Shown here piece by piece: positions 34,567-43,914 of a DNA stretch of 64,000 nt. How positions within the stretch are numbered: position 1 is the first letter of the stretch; each line of letters starts with the position of its first letter. Position numbers and translations under genes: made by a program. The notes beneath the pieces were generated by a model. The model was given only the letters and a program-made list of their open reading frames with translations, did no database searches and was not told the origin of the DNA. Source of the DNA: an uncultured Dokdonella sp. (GTDB lineage: Bacteria; Pseudomonadota; Gammaproteobacteria; Xanthomonadales; Rhodanobacteraceae); the NCBI GenBank assembly GCA_934526015.1, contig CAKSZY010000008.1, positions 1 to 64,000 of the forward strand, written 5' to 3'.

Positions 34567-36545
34567 TCGGCTGGCTGCAACGACCGCTGCGCGCTGCCTT
34601 CATGTTCGTCGAGGGCGTGTTCAACCGCGCGTTCGGCGACAAGCTCAATCCGTTCTACCACCTCGGCGCGATCGCCTTCTACCTGTTCTGGCTGGTCGCC
34701 GCGAGCGGACTGTACCTGTACGTGTTCTTCGACACCGCGGTGCCGGGCGCCTACGAATCGGTGGAGGCGCTGACCCATCGGCAGTGGTGGCTCGGCGGCA
34801 TCATGCGCAGCATCCACCGCTATGCCTCCGACGGCATCGTCGTGGTCATGCTGCTGCACATGCTGCGCCATTTCGCATTCGAGCGGATCCACGGCTACCG
34901 CTGGTTCGCCTGGGTCACCGGCGTCGCCCTGATCTGGTTCGTCTACGTCTGCGGCGTCAACGGCTTCATGCTGCCGTGGGACCGCCTCGCCCAGTTCACC
35001 GTGGTCGCCACCTTCGAGTGGATCGACTGGCTGCCCGGATTCGGCGGCGCGCTGATGCGCAACTTCATCTATGCCGACAGCGTCACCGACCGCTTCTTCT
35101 CGCTGCTGGTGTTCGTCCACATCGGCGGCCCGCTGCTGATGCTGCTGCTGATGTGGGTGCACGTGCAGAAGGTGCCGAAGGCGAGCACGCTGCCGCCGCG
35201 CAGCATCGGACTCGCCCTGCTCGCCGCGCTGCTGGCGCTGTCGCTGCTGCTGCCGGTGACCAGCCAGGGCGGCGTGGCCGATCTCGGCGTCGCGGTGGAC
35301 TCGCTGAAGCTCGACTGGTTCTACCTCGTGCTGTATCCGCTGCTGTACCGCTGGCCGCTCGGCACGGTCTGGTTGCTGGTCGGCGCATCGACCTTGCTGC
35401 TGCTGGCGCTTCCGTGGCTGCGCCGGCGCGGCGGCAAGCAGGCCGAACGGCGCATCGAATTGCATCCGGGTGCGCATGCGGCGACCGCGCATGCCGGCGA
35501 GACCCTGCTCGACGCCGGCCTGCGTGCCGGACTCGTGCTGCCGTACGACTGCCGCAATGGCGGTTGCGGCGTCTGCGTCTGCAACGTGCTGCAGGGTCGC
35601 GTCGACCACGGACCGTACCAGCCGGCGACCCTGACCGAGTCGATGCGCCAGCGCGGCCAGGCCCTGCTGTGCTGCGCCACCGCGCTGGACGACGTGGTCG
35701 TCTCGATCGACGTCGCCTCGCTCGATCCGGCGGTGGCGGTGGCGGTGCGCAGCATGGATGCCCGCGTCGAGCGCATCGAGCGCCTTTCCGCCGACGTCAT
35801 CCGCCTCATGCTGGCGCTGCCCGCCGGAGCGAAGATGCCGTTCGTCGCCGGTCAGTACCTCAACATCGTGCTCGAGGACGGCCAGCGGCGCGCGTTCTCG
35901 TTCGCCAATCCGCCGCACGAAAGCGGCAGCGAGCAGCATCCGCAGATCGAGCTGCACGTGCGCCTGGTCGAGGGCGGACGCTTCACCACGCGCGTGTTCA
36001 CCACCCTGCAGGTCGGCGACGTGCTGCGCATCGAAGGCCCGTTCGGCCGCTTCGTGCTGCGCGAAAGCGAACGACCGATCCTGATGATCGCCGGCGCCAC
36101 CGGCTTCGCGCCGATCAAGAGCATCGTCGAGGATGCCTTCGCCCGCGGCATCCAGCGGCCGATCCAGCTCTACTGGGGCGTGCGCCGGCGCAGCGACCTG
36201 TACCAGATGGAGCTTGCCGAGCGCTGGGCGCGCGAGCATGCGAACTTCCGCTTCGTGCCGGTGCTGTCCGAGGAGCCCGAGGGCGCGGACTGGAACGGCC
36301 GCCGCGGCCTCGTCCACGCCGCCCTGCTGCACGACCACCCCGACCTGCAGGGCGCGGAGGTGTATGTCTGCGGCTCGGTGCGCATGGTCGAAACCGCGGT
36401 GCCGGAGTTCCTCTCGCACGGACTCGACGGCGATGCCTGCTTCTCCGACGCCTTCCTGCCGAATGCGCTGACATCGGGTTCCGCCAACGCGGCGGCCGAC
36501 GCCGCGGATCCCGCCGGCGATGGAGCGCCTGCCCGTCCGCAGTGA
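34563..36545 (+). CDS. Cytochrome b / [2Fe-2S] ferredoxin / FAD-NAD(P) reductase fusion
   Basis: The protein has 660 aa in three parts. Residues 1-215 are a cytochrome b6-like four-helix core with His85/His99 and His186/His200, each pair spaced by 14 as in bis-heme cytochrome b; two or three further spans reach about 285. Residues 295-385 are a plant-type [2Fe-2S] domain with Cys330, Cys335, Cys338 and Cys370. Residues 395-635 are a ferredoxin-NADP reductase-like module with the flavin motif RAFSFANP and the nucleotide motif GATGFAPIKS. The chain would carry electrons from NAD(P)H through FAD and the iron-sulfur cluster to two hemes b in the membrane, presumably to the heme-copper protein encoded by the gene it overlaps (ATGA). 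I know of no characterised enzyme with this exact architecture. Confidence 0.85.
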   Translation: MIGWLQRPLRAAFMFVEGVFNRAFGDKLNPFYHLGAIAFYLFWLVAASGLYLYVFFDTAVPGAYESVEALTHRQWWLGGIMRSIHRYASDGIVVVMLLHMLRHFAFERIHGYRWFAWVTGVALIWFVYVCGVNGFMLPWDRLAQFTVVATFEWIDWLPGFGGALMRNFIYADSVTDRFFSLLVFVHIGGPLLMLLLMWVHVQKVPKASTLPPRSIGLALLAALLALSLLLPVTSQGGVADLGVAVDSLKLDWFYLVLYPLLYRWPLGTVWLLVGASTLLLLALPWLRRRGGKQAERRIELHPGAHAATAHAGETLLDAGLRAGLVLPYDCRNGGCGVCVCNVLQGRVDHGPYQPATLTESMRQRGQALLCCATALDDVVVSIDVASLDPAVAVAVRSMDARVERIERLSADVIRLMLALPAGAKMPFVAGQYLNIVLEDGQRRAFSFANPPHESGSEQHPQIELHVRLVEGGRFTTRVFTTLQVGDVLRIEGPFGRFVLRESERPILMIAGATGFAPIKSIVEDAFARGIQRPIQLYWGVRRRSDLYQMELAERWAREHANFRFVPVLSEEPEGADWNGRRGLVHAALLHDHPDLQGAEVYVCGSVRMVETAVPEFLSHGLDGDACFSDAFLPNALTSGSANAAADAADPAGDGAPARPQ

Positions 36546-36710
36546 GGCATCCGCAGCGGCTGCGGTCGCCGGCGCAGGGCTTCGGTGCTATCGTCGCCGG
36601 CTGCCATCGCCGGGCCCGACCGCCGCGCGGTCCGGCCCGCCGGCGACGGGTCGCGATGGCCGCTGCCGATCCCTCCTTTCCGCGCGAGCGCTCGCGCACC
36701 GCGAGAACGC

Positions 36711-37067
36711 ATGCAGATCTTCAAGGTATTCCGCATCGAGGCCGCGCACCGCCTGCCGAACGTGCCGGAGGGGCACAAGTGCGCGCGCCTGCACGGCCAC
36801 TCGTTCGAGATCGAGGTGCATCTCGCCGGTCCGGTCGGCGAGCAGTCCGGCTGGGTCGCCGACTTCGCCGACATCGGCGCGGCGTTCGCACCGGTCCACC
36901 AGCAACTCGACCACCGCTACCTCAACGAGATCGAAGGACTCGACAACCCGACCAGCGAGAACCTCGCGCGCTGGATCTGGCAGGCCCTGCAGCCGCGACT
37001 GCCGCTGCTGGCCCGCCTCGTGGTCCGCGAGACCTGCACCTCGGGCTGCATCTACGAAGGCCATTGA
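36711..37067 (+). CDS. queD: 6-pyruvoyl-tetrahydropterin synthase family protein (QueD-like)
   Basis: The protein has 118 aa, the family length. Zinc ligands His15 (AAHRLP), His31 and His33 (LHGHSF) are present, with the conserved Cys just before (KCARLHGH) and the catalytic HR/E region (LDHRYLNE, and E near the C-terminus). In bacteria this is 6-carboxy-tetrahydropterin synthase of queuosine and 7-deazaguanine synthesis. The ATG at 36711 is chosen since the family begins with the strand QIFKVFRIEAAH; a longer frame adds only Pro/Arg-rich sequence. The 165 bases between it and the reductase fusion show no gene. It appears monocistronic. Confidence 0.9.
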   Translation: MQIFKVFRIEAAHRLPNVPEGHKCARLHGHSFEIEVHLAGPVGEQSGWVADFADIGAAFAPVHQQLDHRYLNEIEGLDNPTSENLARWIWQALQPRLPLLARLVVRETCTSGCIYEGH

Positions 37068-37151
37068 GGGTTCTTGTTGCGCCGCGACGGGCCCGATTCG
37101 GGGACGAATAGCCCGAAAACCCAACGCGGGATGAATTGCCGCACCCGATTC

Positions 37152-37183
37152 TTGTTGCAACGCAACAAACGCTTTGCTAGGGT
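37152..37183 (+). promoter_or_regulatory. Phasin promoter with overlapping palindromic operator
   Basis: TTGTTGCAACGCAACAA (37152-37168) is an inverted repeat of TTGTTGC around AAC. TTGCAA inside it and TAGGGT at 37178-37183 are 17 bases apart and could be -35 and -10. A partial copy (TTGTTGCGCCGC) stands near 37075. A palindrome over the -35 suggests repression. PhaR-type repressors control phasin genes and bind TGC-rich palindromes, but the identity of the regulator here is inference. Confidence 0.45.
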
Positions 37184-37218
37184 ATCTCCACCGTGAAACC
37201 ACCCGAGGGAGAGACCCC

Positions 37219-37611
37219 ATGTACGAACAGTTCAACACGCAGCTCCTGGCGCTCGGCAAGAACTTCGCCGACGCGACCGTCAAGGCCCAGGGCCTGACGC
37301 TCGAAGGTTTCGAGCGCATCGCCGACCTGCAGATCAAGTCGATCGAGAGCCAGGTCAGCGCCGCCAACGCGTTCTGGTCGGAAGCGGCCGAAGTGCGCGA
37401 CTTCGACGGCGCCAAGGCGTTCTGGCCGAAGGGCGTGCAGCTCGCCCGCCAGTCGGCCGAGAAGCTCTACAGCACGAGCCAGGAAGTCATCGGCGTCACG
37501 CTGAAGACCAACGAGGCGCTCGGCAACCTCATCAAGGGCTCGCTCGACGCGACCAACGAGACCGTTGCCAAGCAGGTCGGTGCCGCCCGCAAGGCTGCCA
37601 CCGGCAAGTAA
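37219..37611 (+). CDS. Phasin family protein
   Basis: The protein has 130 aa and is helical and amphipathic with no Cys. It carries the typical phasin_2 pattern: MYEQFNTQLLALGKNFADATVKAQ, a FWSEAAEVRDF segment and an Ala/Lys-rich C-terminus (AARKAATGK). Phasins coat polyhydroxyalkanoate granules and limit their size. GAGGGAGAGA precedes the ATG at 37219. The gene has its own promoter with a palindrome and a strong terminator, so it is a single-gene unit, as is common for abundant phasins. No PHA synthase lies in the window. Confidence 0.88.
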   Translation: MYEQFNTQLLALGKNFADATVKAQGLTLEGFERIADLQIKSIESQVSAANAFWSEAAEVRDFDGAKAFWPKGVQLARQSAEKLYSTSQEVIGVTLKTNEALGNLIKGSLDATNETVAKQVGAARKAATGK

Positions 37612-37672
37612 GCTCCACCCGCGACAAGGCGCTGCGGACTCCCCTCCCCTTCGTGGTCCGCAGCGTTCTTCG

Positions 37673-37702
37673 AAACCGGACGGCTCGCCGTCCGGTTTTT
37701 TT
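37673..37702 (+). terminator. Rho-independent terminator after the phasin gene
   Basis: A stem of AAACCGGACGG (37673-37683) pairs with CCGTCCGGTTT (37688-37698) around a tiny loop and runs into seven T residues ending at 37702. It lies 62 bases after the phasin stop. Confidence 0.9.
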
Positions 37703-37773
37703 GTGCCGGCGACCGGGCGGTTTCGGCGCCGGTCGCCCGTGCCTGCGCGGCGGGCGCGTGCGACACTCCGCGC

Positions 37774-39303
37774 ATGCCGCGCCTGACCATCACCGACGGC
37801 CCGCTCGCCGGGCGCCAGTACAGCTTCGACGACACCGTCACCGTCGGTCGCGGCGCCTATTGCGACGTGCGCCTGGATGATTCGACGGTGTCGCGCCGGC
37901 ATGCGCAGATCCGCCGCAGCGACGACGGCAACTGGCACATCGTCGATCTCGGCAGCGCCAACGGCACCACCAGCAACGGGCGTCCGATCGGCGGCGAAGT
38001 CGCGCTGCCGGCCGGCACCGCACTGGTCTTCGGCGAGGTGCCGGCGCGCTTCGAGACCGCCGCCGCGGAAGCACCGAAGGCTTCGCCACGCATGCTCGAA
38101 GCCTGGATGGCGCGCCACGAGGGCCTCGCCGCGCTGGTCGCCCTGCCGGCACGCCGCGAGGATCCCGCGCGCCTGCTCAACCAGGCATTGACCAGGGTCC
38201 TCGACCTGTTCCCGACCTCCGCGCGCGTATCCCTGTACGCGACCCGTGCCGGCACCACGCGCCTGGTGCTGGCCAACGAACAGGTTCGCGAAACGCTTTC
38301 CGTCGACTTGCGGGCGACCCTTGCCGAAGCCAGCCTGCGCCATGTCGACGGTCTGGCCGGTGACGGCGAGGTGTTCAACCGCGCCGGCGTCGCCGGCGTC
38401 GCCAGCGCACTGGCGATGCCGGTCGTGTTCGCCGGAGAAACGCTCGGCGCGCTGGTCGTCGAGTCGGCGCGCGAGGGTTGTTTCAGCGAGGATGACCGCG
38501 GCGTCGGCAAGGCGATCGCGGCGACCCTCGCCGGCCTGGTCGACACGCGTCGCAGCCAGCACCCGGAGCGCCGCCTGGCCGAACGCGACCTCGTCCTCGC
38601 CCGGCGCATCCAGCAGCACTTCCTGCCGCAGAACACGTTGTCGGTGGACGGCTGGTCGATCGCCGAAGCCTACGAACCCGCCCGCGCCGTCGGCGGCGAT
38701 CACTACGACTGGTTCCAGTACGCCGACGGCCGCCTCGGCATGGTCATCGCCGACGTGTCCGGCAAGGCGGTGTCGGCGGCCCTCGTCATGGCCCGCTTCG
38801 GCATGGCCCTGCGCCTGATCGCCGGTCAGGCACCCGATCCGGCCAGCCTGCTGGTGTCGCTCAACATCCTCCTGCTCGACGAACTCGAGCCGGGCATGTT
38901 CGTGACCGCGCAGGCGCTCGCGCTCGACCCGCTCGGCGGCCACATCGAGCTCGCCAATGCCGGGCATCCGCCGCCGCTGGTGCGCCGGCACGACGGCACC
39001 GTCCTGCCGCTCGCCGTCGACGAAGCCGCGGCGCTCGGCGTCGACGGCCGCATGTCGTTCCGCTCGACGCGCTTCGAACTTGGCAACGGCGACGCCCTGC
39101 TGTTGCACACCGACGGTCTCGAGGAGGCCCAGGATGCCGACGGCAACCTGCTCGGGCTCGATCCGGTGTCGGCCATCCTCGCCACCACGCGCGGCGCCGC
39201 GGCCATCGTGCAGGCGATCCAGCAGACGGTCTCCAGCCACGCCGGCGCCAGCGATCCGGCCGACGATCTCACCCTGATCGTGCTGGAGCGCGCTGGGGGC
39301 TAG
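37774..39303 (+). CDS. FHA-GAF-PP2C (SpoIIE-type) serine phosphatase
   Basis: The protein has 509 aa and is soluble. Residues about 20-90 form an FHA domain (VGRGAYCDVRLDD, VSRRHAQIRR, LGSANGTTSNG). Residues about 110-270 look like a GAF-type sensor. Residues 295-505 form a SpoIIE/PP2C phosphatase with VGGDHYDW, DVSGKAVSAALVM, TDGLEEAQD and DDLTLIVL, keeping the metal-binding Asp residues. Such enzymes dephosphorylate STAS anti-anti-sigma or similar proteins in partner-switching. A STAS protein is encoded by the convergent operon on the other side of a repeat. The TAG stop lies in the first unit of that repeat. Confidence 0.9.
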   Translation: MPRLTITDGPLAGRQYSFDDTVTVGRGAYCDVRLDDSTVSRRHAQIRRSDDGNWHIVDLGSANGTTSNGRPIGGEVALPAGTALVFGEVPARFETAAAEAPKASPRMLEAWMARHEGLAALVALPARREDPARLLNQALTRVLDLFPTSARVSLYATRAGTTRLVLANEQVRETLSVDLRATLAEASLRHVDGLAGDGEVFNRAGVAGVASALAMPVVFAGETLGALVVESAREGCFSEDDRGVGKAIAATLAGLVDTRRSQHPERRLAERDLVLARRIQQHFLPQNTLSVDGWSIAEAYEPARAVGGDHYDWFQYADGRLGMVIADVSGKAVSAALVMARFGMALRLIAGQAPDPASLLVSLNILLLDELEPGMFVTAQALALDPLGGHIELANAGHPPPLVRRHDGTVLPLAVDEAAALGVDGRMSFRSTRFELGNGDALLLHTDGLEEAQDADGNLLGLDPVSAILATTRGAAAIVQAIQQTVSSHAGASDPADDLTLIVLERAGG

Positions 39304-39533
39304 GGGCTAGGGGCTGGGGGCAGGGCGAGGGGCGAGGGCGAGGGCGCGAAAATCGACGACCGGGATGAGCAGGCGATGGTGCAACAGGATGCGGTTGTAC
39401 AACATTCCCATTTGCGACGATGCGCGGCCGTCGCGCCCTCGCCCCTCGCCCCTAGTCCCTAGTCCCTAGTCCCTAGCCCCTTGTCCCTAGTCCCTAGTCC
39501 CTAGTCCCTAGCCCCTAGCTCCCAGTCCCTAGC
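39294..39533. repeat. Heptad CTAG repeat element, copy A
   Basis: A G-rich arm (39294-39346, units like GGGGCTA and GGGCGAG) and a C-rich arm (39434-39533, units of CTAGTCC) flank about 87 bases of ordinary sequence that starts GGCGCGAAAATCG. The arms are roughly complementary and could fold into a long cruciform. The G-rich strand has many G-tracts able to form quadruplexes. The TAG stops of both converging genes (39301-39303 and 39529-39531) lie inside the arms. Confidence 0.85.
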
Positions 39534-40101
39534 CGGCCAGCACGCGCGCCACGCGGTCCACCAGGCCGGCATCGGCCGGGGCGGTGCCGGTGGTGCCGGT
39601 GCTGGCGCCGAGCAGGCGCGACACCGCCGCGACCACCGCATCCAGCGGTTGCGGTTCTGCCGGAGCCGGCGGTGACGGGCTCGGGCGTGGCGCCGCCGGC
39701 GCTTCGCGCGGGGCGACGGGCGGCGCTGCGGCGGGCGACGCGGGTGCCGCCGGCGCGACACCGGCCGGCGGATTGGCCAAGGCGGCCTTGCGGTCGGCGT
39801 AGATGGCGAACAGGCGGGTAAAGCCGGCGACGTCGAACACCTGGCGCACGGACGCGCTGAGCCCGGCGAGGCGCACGTTGCCGTTGCCCTCGACCGCCTT
39901 GGCCAGCGCCAGCAACACGCGCAGGCCGGCACTGCTCACATAGCCGATCCCGGCCAGGTCGAGCACGAGGTAACGCTGACCGGCCTGCAGCAGGTCCTGC
40001 ACGGCAAGTTCGAGGTCGGCGGCCGTCTCGGTGTCGAGGCGCCCGACCAGCACGAGCACGCAGAACGGCTCCTCGCGCTGCTCGCGGATCTCCAGCGCCA
40101 T
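39529..40101 (-). CDS. STAS-domain (anti-anti-sigma-like) protein with Pro/Ala-rich tail
   Basis: The protein has 190 aa. Residues 1-110 form a STAS domain with the strand LVLDLAGIGYVSSAGLRVLL, in which Ser56/Ser57 occupy the site phosphorylated in SpoIIAA-type proteins. Residues 110-160 are Pro/Ala-rich linker, followed by a short helical C-terminus. It starts one base after the stop of the FHA gene upstream. It is a likely target of the phosphatase encoded opposite, but no anti-sigma kinase gene is visible in the window. The stop codon lies in the CTAG repeat. Confidence 0.85.
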   Translation of the reverse strand: MALEIREQREEPFCVLVLVGRLDTETAADLELAVQDLLQAGQRYLVLDLAGIGYVSSAGLRVLLALAKAVEGNGNVRLAGLSASVRQVFDVAGFTRLFAIYADRKAALANPPAGVAPAAPASPAAAPPVAPREAPAAPRPSPSPPAPAEPQPLDAVVAAVSRLLGASTGTTGTAPADAGLVDRVARVLAG

Positions 40102-40102
40102 C

Positions 40103-41110
40103 TCATCCTTCCCGGAACACGAAGCGCGCCATGCCGATCTGGATGACGTCCTCGTGGCGCAACAGCGCCTGCTGGATGATCTCGGCGTTCACCCGCGTGC
40201 CGGCCTTGCTGCCGAGATCGCTGAGGGTGTAGCCCTTGCCGTCGACGGTGATCTGCGCATGGCGCGCATCCACGCCGGGTCCGCCGATGCGGATGTCGTT
40301 GGCGGCATCGGCGCCGAGCGCGACCGGCTTCGGCGGCAACGGGATCGCCGTGCGCCCGGCTTCGGGGTTCTGCGGCACCAGCCGCGCGGTGCGCAGCGAC
40401 ATGGTTGCCGTCGCCCCGAGGGTCGCCGGTGCAGCGCCCGGCGGCGGCGGCACGCGCGGCGGCTCGGGCAGCTTCAGCACCTGCAGGATCTGGGTCTGTG
40501 CGGTCGGCGGCGGGCCGGGCGGCAACGGCGGCAGCGGTGCAGCGACGGTGGGCACCTGCGACGGGTGCGGCGGCGGCTCCGCGATCGGCATCTCCTGCGT
40601 GCTGGCCGGGCCGGGAATGTCGAACACCGGCGCCCCGCGCAGCAGTTCCTCCTCGTTGGCGAACACCTCGAGGAAGCGGCCGCGCAGCTTCTCGCCCTGC
40701 TTGTGGGCGGCCGCGCGTTCGGCCAGCTGCGCCTCGATCTCCTTGATGCGGCCGGCGAAATCGGCGGCGTCGAACTCGCCGAGCTTGTGGCGCAGTTCGA
40801 TCTCCTGGCGGTCGAGCTTGACCGCCTCGTGGGCGGCATCGATCTCGGCCAGCACCCCGCGCAGGCGCGCGTAGGTTTCCCGCGCCGTCCGCCGCAGCGG
40901 CTCGGCCTCGGTTTCGAGGGCGGCCAGTTTCGAGGAATAGTCCGCGCTGACCCGCGAGTAGACGGACGGATCGAAATCGGCCTTGACCGACTCCAGCCCG
41001 GACAGTCGCTCGCGCAGGACGTCGGCATCCTGCTTGAGTGCCTTCAGCGCATCGATGACACCCAGGTCGACGCTCGACAGGGCGTCGGATGCTCCCGCGT
41101 TCTTGACCAT
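40103..41110 (-). CDS. Coiled-coil FHA-domain protein
   Basis: The protein has 335 aa. Residues about 10-160 are charged heptad-like helices (coiled coil), 170-245 are Pro-rich linker, and 255-335 form an FHA domain (LGADAANDIRIGG, VDARHAQITV, LGSKAGTRVN). The FHA Ser/Arg/His phosphothreonine-binding positions are partly kept (RHAQ). The ATG at 41110 is used; an upstream GTG would overlap the promoter-proximal neighbour. It lies between the cNMP/FHA and STAS genes with 19- and 1-base gaps, so the three form an operon for threonine-phosphorylation-dependent signalling. Its precise role is unknown. Confidence 0.82.
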   Translation of the reverse strand: MVKNAGASDALSSVDLGVIDALKALKQDADVLRERLSGLESVKADFDPSVYSRVSADYSSKLAALETEAEPLRRTARETYARLRGVLAEIDAAHEAVKLDRQEIELRHKLGEFDAADFAGRIKEIEAQLAERAAAHKQGEKLRGRFLEVFANEEELLRGAPVFDIPGPASTQEMPIAEPPPHPSQVPTVAAPLPPLPPGPPPTAQTQILQVLKLPEPPRVPPPPGAAPATLGATATMSLRTARLVPQNPEAGRTAIPLPPKPVALGADAANDIRIGGPGVDARHAQITVDGKGYTLSDLGSKAGTRVNAEIIQQALLRHEDVIQIGMARFVFREG

Positions 41111-41129
41111 GTTTCCCTCCGGGCCGCGT

Positions 41130-41987
41130 TCAGGCGGCGGTGAACAGGACTTCGACGGCACCGAAGCGCAAGGAGTCGCCGGGCTTGATCGGCACGTCGA
41201 CTCCGGTCTTCACGCGCACGCCGTTGACGAAGGTGCCGTTGACCGTGCCGGTTTCCTCGCGCACGAAGTAGAGGCGCCCCTGGCGCACGAGTTTCGCATG
41301 GCGGCGGCTCAGGCTGCGCGTGGCATCGAGGCCGCTGAGGTCGATCTCGGGGCGGATGCCGGCGGCAGGGTCCGGCCGACCGACGAGGAACTGCTCGATG
41401 GCCGGATCGAGGGCAAAGGATTCGCCGCCGGCATGGCGCAACACGCAACTTTCGGCGGCCGGGGCGGCCGGCGCCGGGGCCACCGCGATCGAGGTCGGCG
41501 GCGGCTCGTCGGCCGGTGCCGGCTTCGCCGCGGCCGGACGGGTCGCGGCAGGCTTCGCAACGGCGGGTCGGGTCGGTGCCGCCGCGGGGGATTTCGCCGG
41601 CGCGCTGCGCAGGCGCGCCAGCTCGCCGAGGGCTTCGCCGAGCTGCTCCTCGCTGCGGCGGTGGCGCGCGGCCAGGGCGCGCATGATGCGGATCGCGATC
41701 TCGATGTTCTGCCGCAGCAGGTCGGACAGCTGGGCGCGCTCGATGCGCAACAGGCGGGTGGCCTCGCGCGCACTGGCGCTGGCAAAGCGCGGGCGGTCCT
41801 CGAGCATGGCCATTTCGCCGAAGAAGTCGCCCGGGCCGAGGGTTGCCACCGGTTCCGCGCCGCGCGCGGCGCGGAACAGCTCGACCGCGCCGCTCTCGAT
41901 GATGAACATCGCCTGCCCGGCGTCTCCCTCGCGGAACACGAACTGGCCGGCGGGAACGTCGAGGGTGAGGGCCGCGAGGGTTTCCAT
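41130..41987 (-). CDS. Cyclic-nucleotide-binding-like plus FHA protein
   Basis: The protein has 285 aa. Residues 1-115 form a Crp-type sensor domain with the phosphate-binding cassette GDFFGEMAMLEDRPRFASASA. An Ala/Pro-rich linker follows (about 130-185). Residues 190-285 form an FHA domain (FLVGRPDP, SLSRRHAKLVRQG, NGTFVNG). There is no helix-turn-helix, so it is not a transcription factor but probably a scaffold or sensor linking a cyclic nucleotide (or a degenerate ligand) to phosphothreonine partners. It is the first gene of the three-gene operon. The ATG at 41987 is preferred over a longer Arg-rich frame. Confidence 0.82.
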   Translation of the reverse strand: METLAALTLDVPAGQFVFREGDAGQAMFIIESGAVELFRAARGAEPVATLGPGDFFGEMAMLEDRPRFASASAREATRLLRIERAQLSDLLRQNIEIAIRIMRALAARHRRSEEQLGEALGELARLRSAPAKSPAAAPTRPAVAKPAATRPAAAKPAPADEPPPTSIAVAPAPAAPAAESCVLRHAGGESFALDPAIEQFLVGRPDPAAGIRPEIDLSGLDATRSLSRRHAKLVRQGRLYFVREETGTVNGTFVNGVRVKTGVDVPIKPGDSLRFGAVEVLFTAA

Positions 41988-42162
41988 GGGCGCGCTGCTG
42001 GCGTGGCGGAGGCCGCCATTCGGCCTTCGATTATGCCGAGCGGTGCACGAGCGCGGCAACCCGCCGCGGCGGCGCCGGCGGGCGGCGTGCGACATATCGA
42101 CGCGAAGCCGACGACCGCTGCCGGCAGTGCAGCTGCGCAGGCCTTGCCGCGGCCGCTTCAGG

Positions 42163-42192
42163 TTGCAGTGCCAGAAAGCGTGCTGGTATCAT
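42163..42192 (+). promoter_or_regulatory. Candidate promoter of the atp operon
   Basis: TTGCAG (42163-42168) and TATCAT (42187-42192) are 18 bases apart and end 37 bases before the atpI ATG. No other good sigma-70-like pair is seen in the 240-bp gap. Confidence 0.5.
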
Positions 42193-42204
42193 TTTCAGGC
42201 TTTG

Positions 42205-42229
42205 TCGACACCTTTTTCCCGCGGTGTCG

Positions 42230-42230
<1 letters not shown>
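42205..42230 (+). promoter_or_regulatory. Leader hairpin covering the atpI start
   Basis: TCGACACC (42205-42212) is complementary to GGTGTCGA (42223-42230), leaving a 10-base loop. The last paired base is the A of the ATG at 42230, and the alternative GTG at 42224 lies inside the stem. Such a hairpin would lower initiation on atpI, a gene normally expressed at low level compared with the structural atp genes. Confidence 0.4.
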
Positions 42231-43848
<1,618 letters not shown>

Positions 43849-43870
43849 GTTCCAGAGGTCCGGCATCCGC

Positions 43871-43894
43871 GCGGCGGCCGCCTGCGGCCGCCGC
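43871..43894 (+). other. Strong hairpin between atpE and atpF
   Basis: GCGGCGGCCG (43871-43880) and CGGCCGCCGC (43885-43894) form a perfect 10-bp stem with a CCTG loop. No T-run follows. Located 23 bases after atpE, it could protect the upstream message or slow downstream transcription, fitting the high stoichiometry of subunit c. Confidence 0.6.
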
Positions 43895-43914
43895 CACGCA
43901 TGAGCTAAGTCCCC

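Noticed and set aside
39294..39533. CRISPR-like array of short direct repeats
   Set aside because: Units are seven bases and contiguous without spacers, and the two arms are complementary, so it is not a CRISPR.
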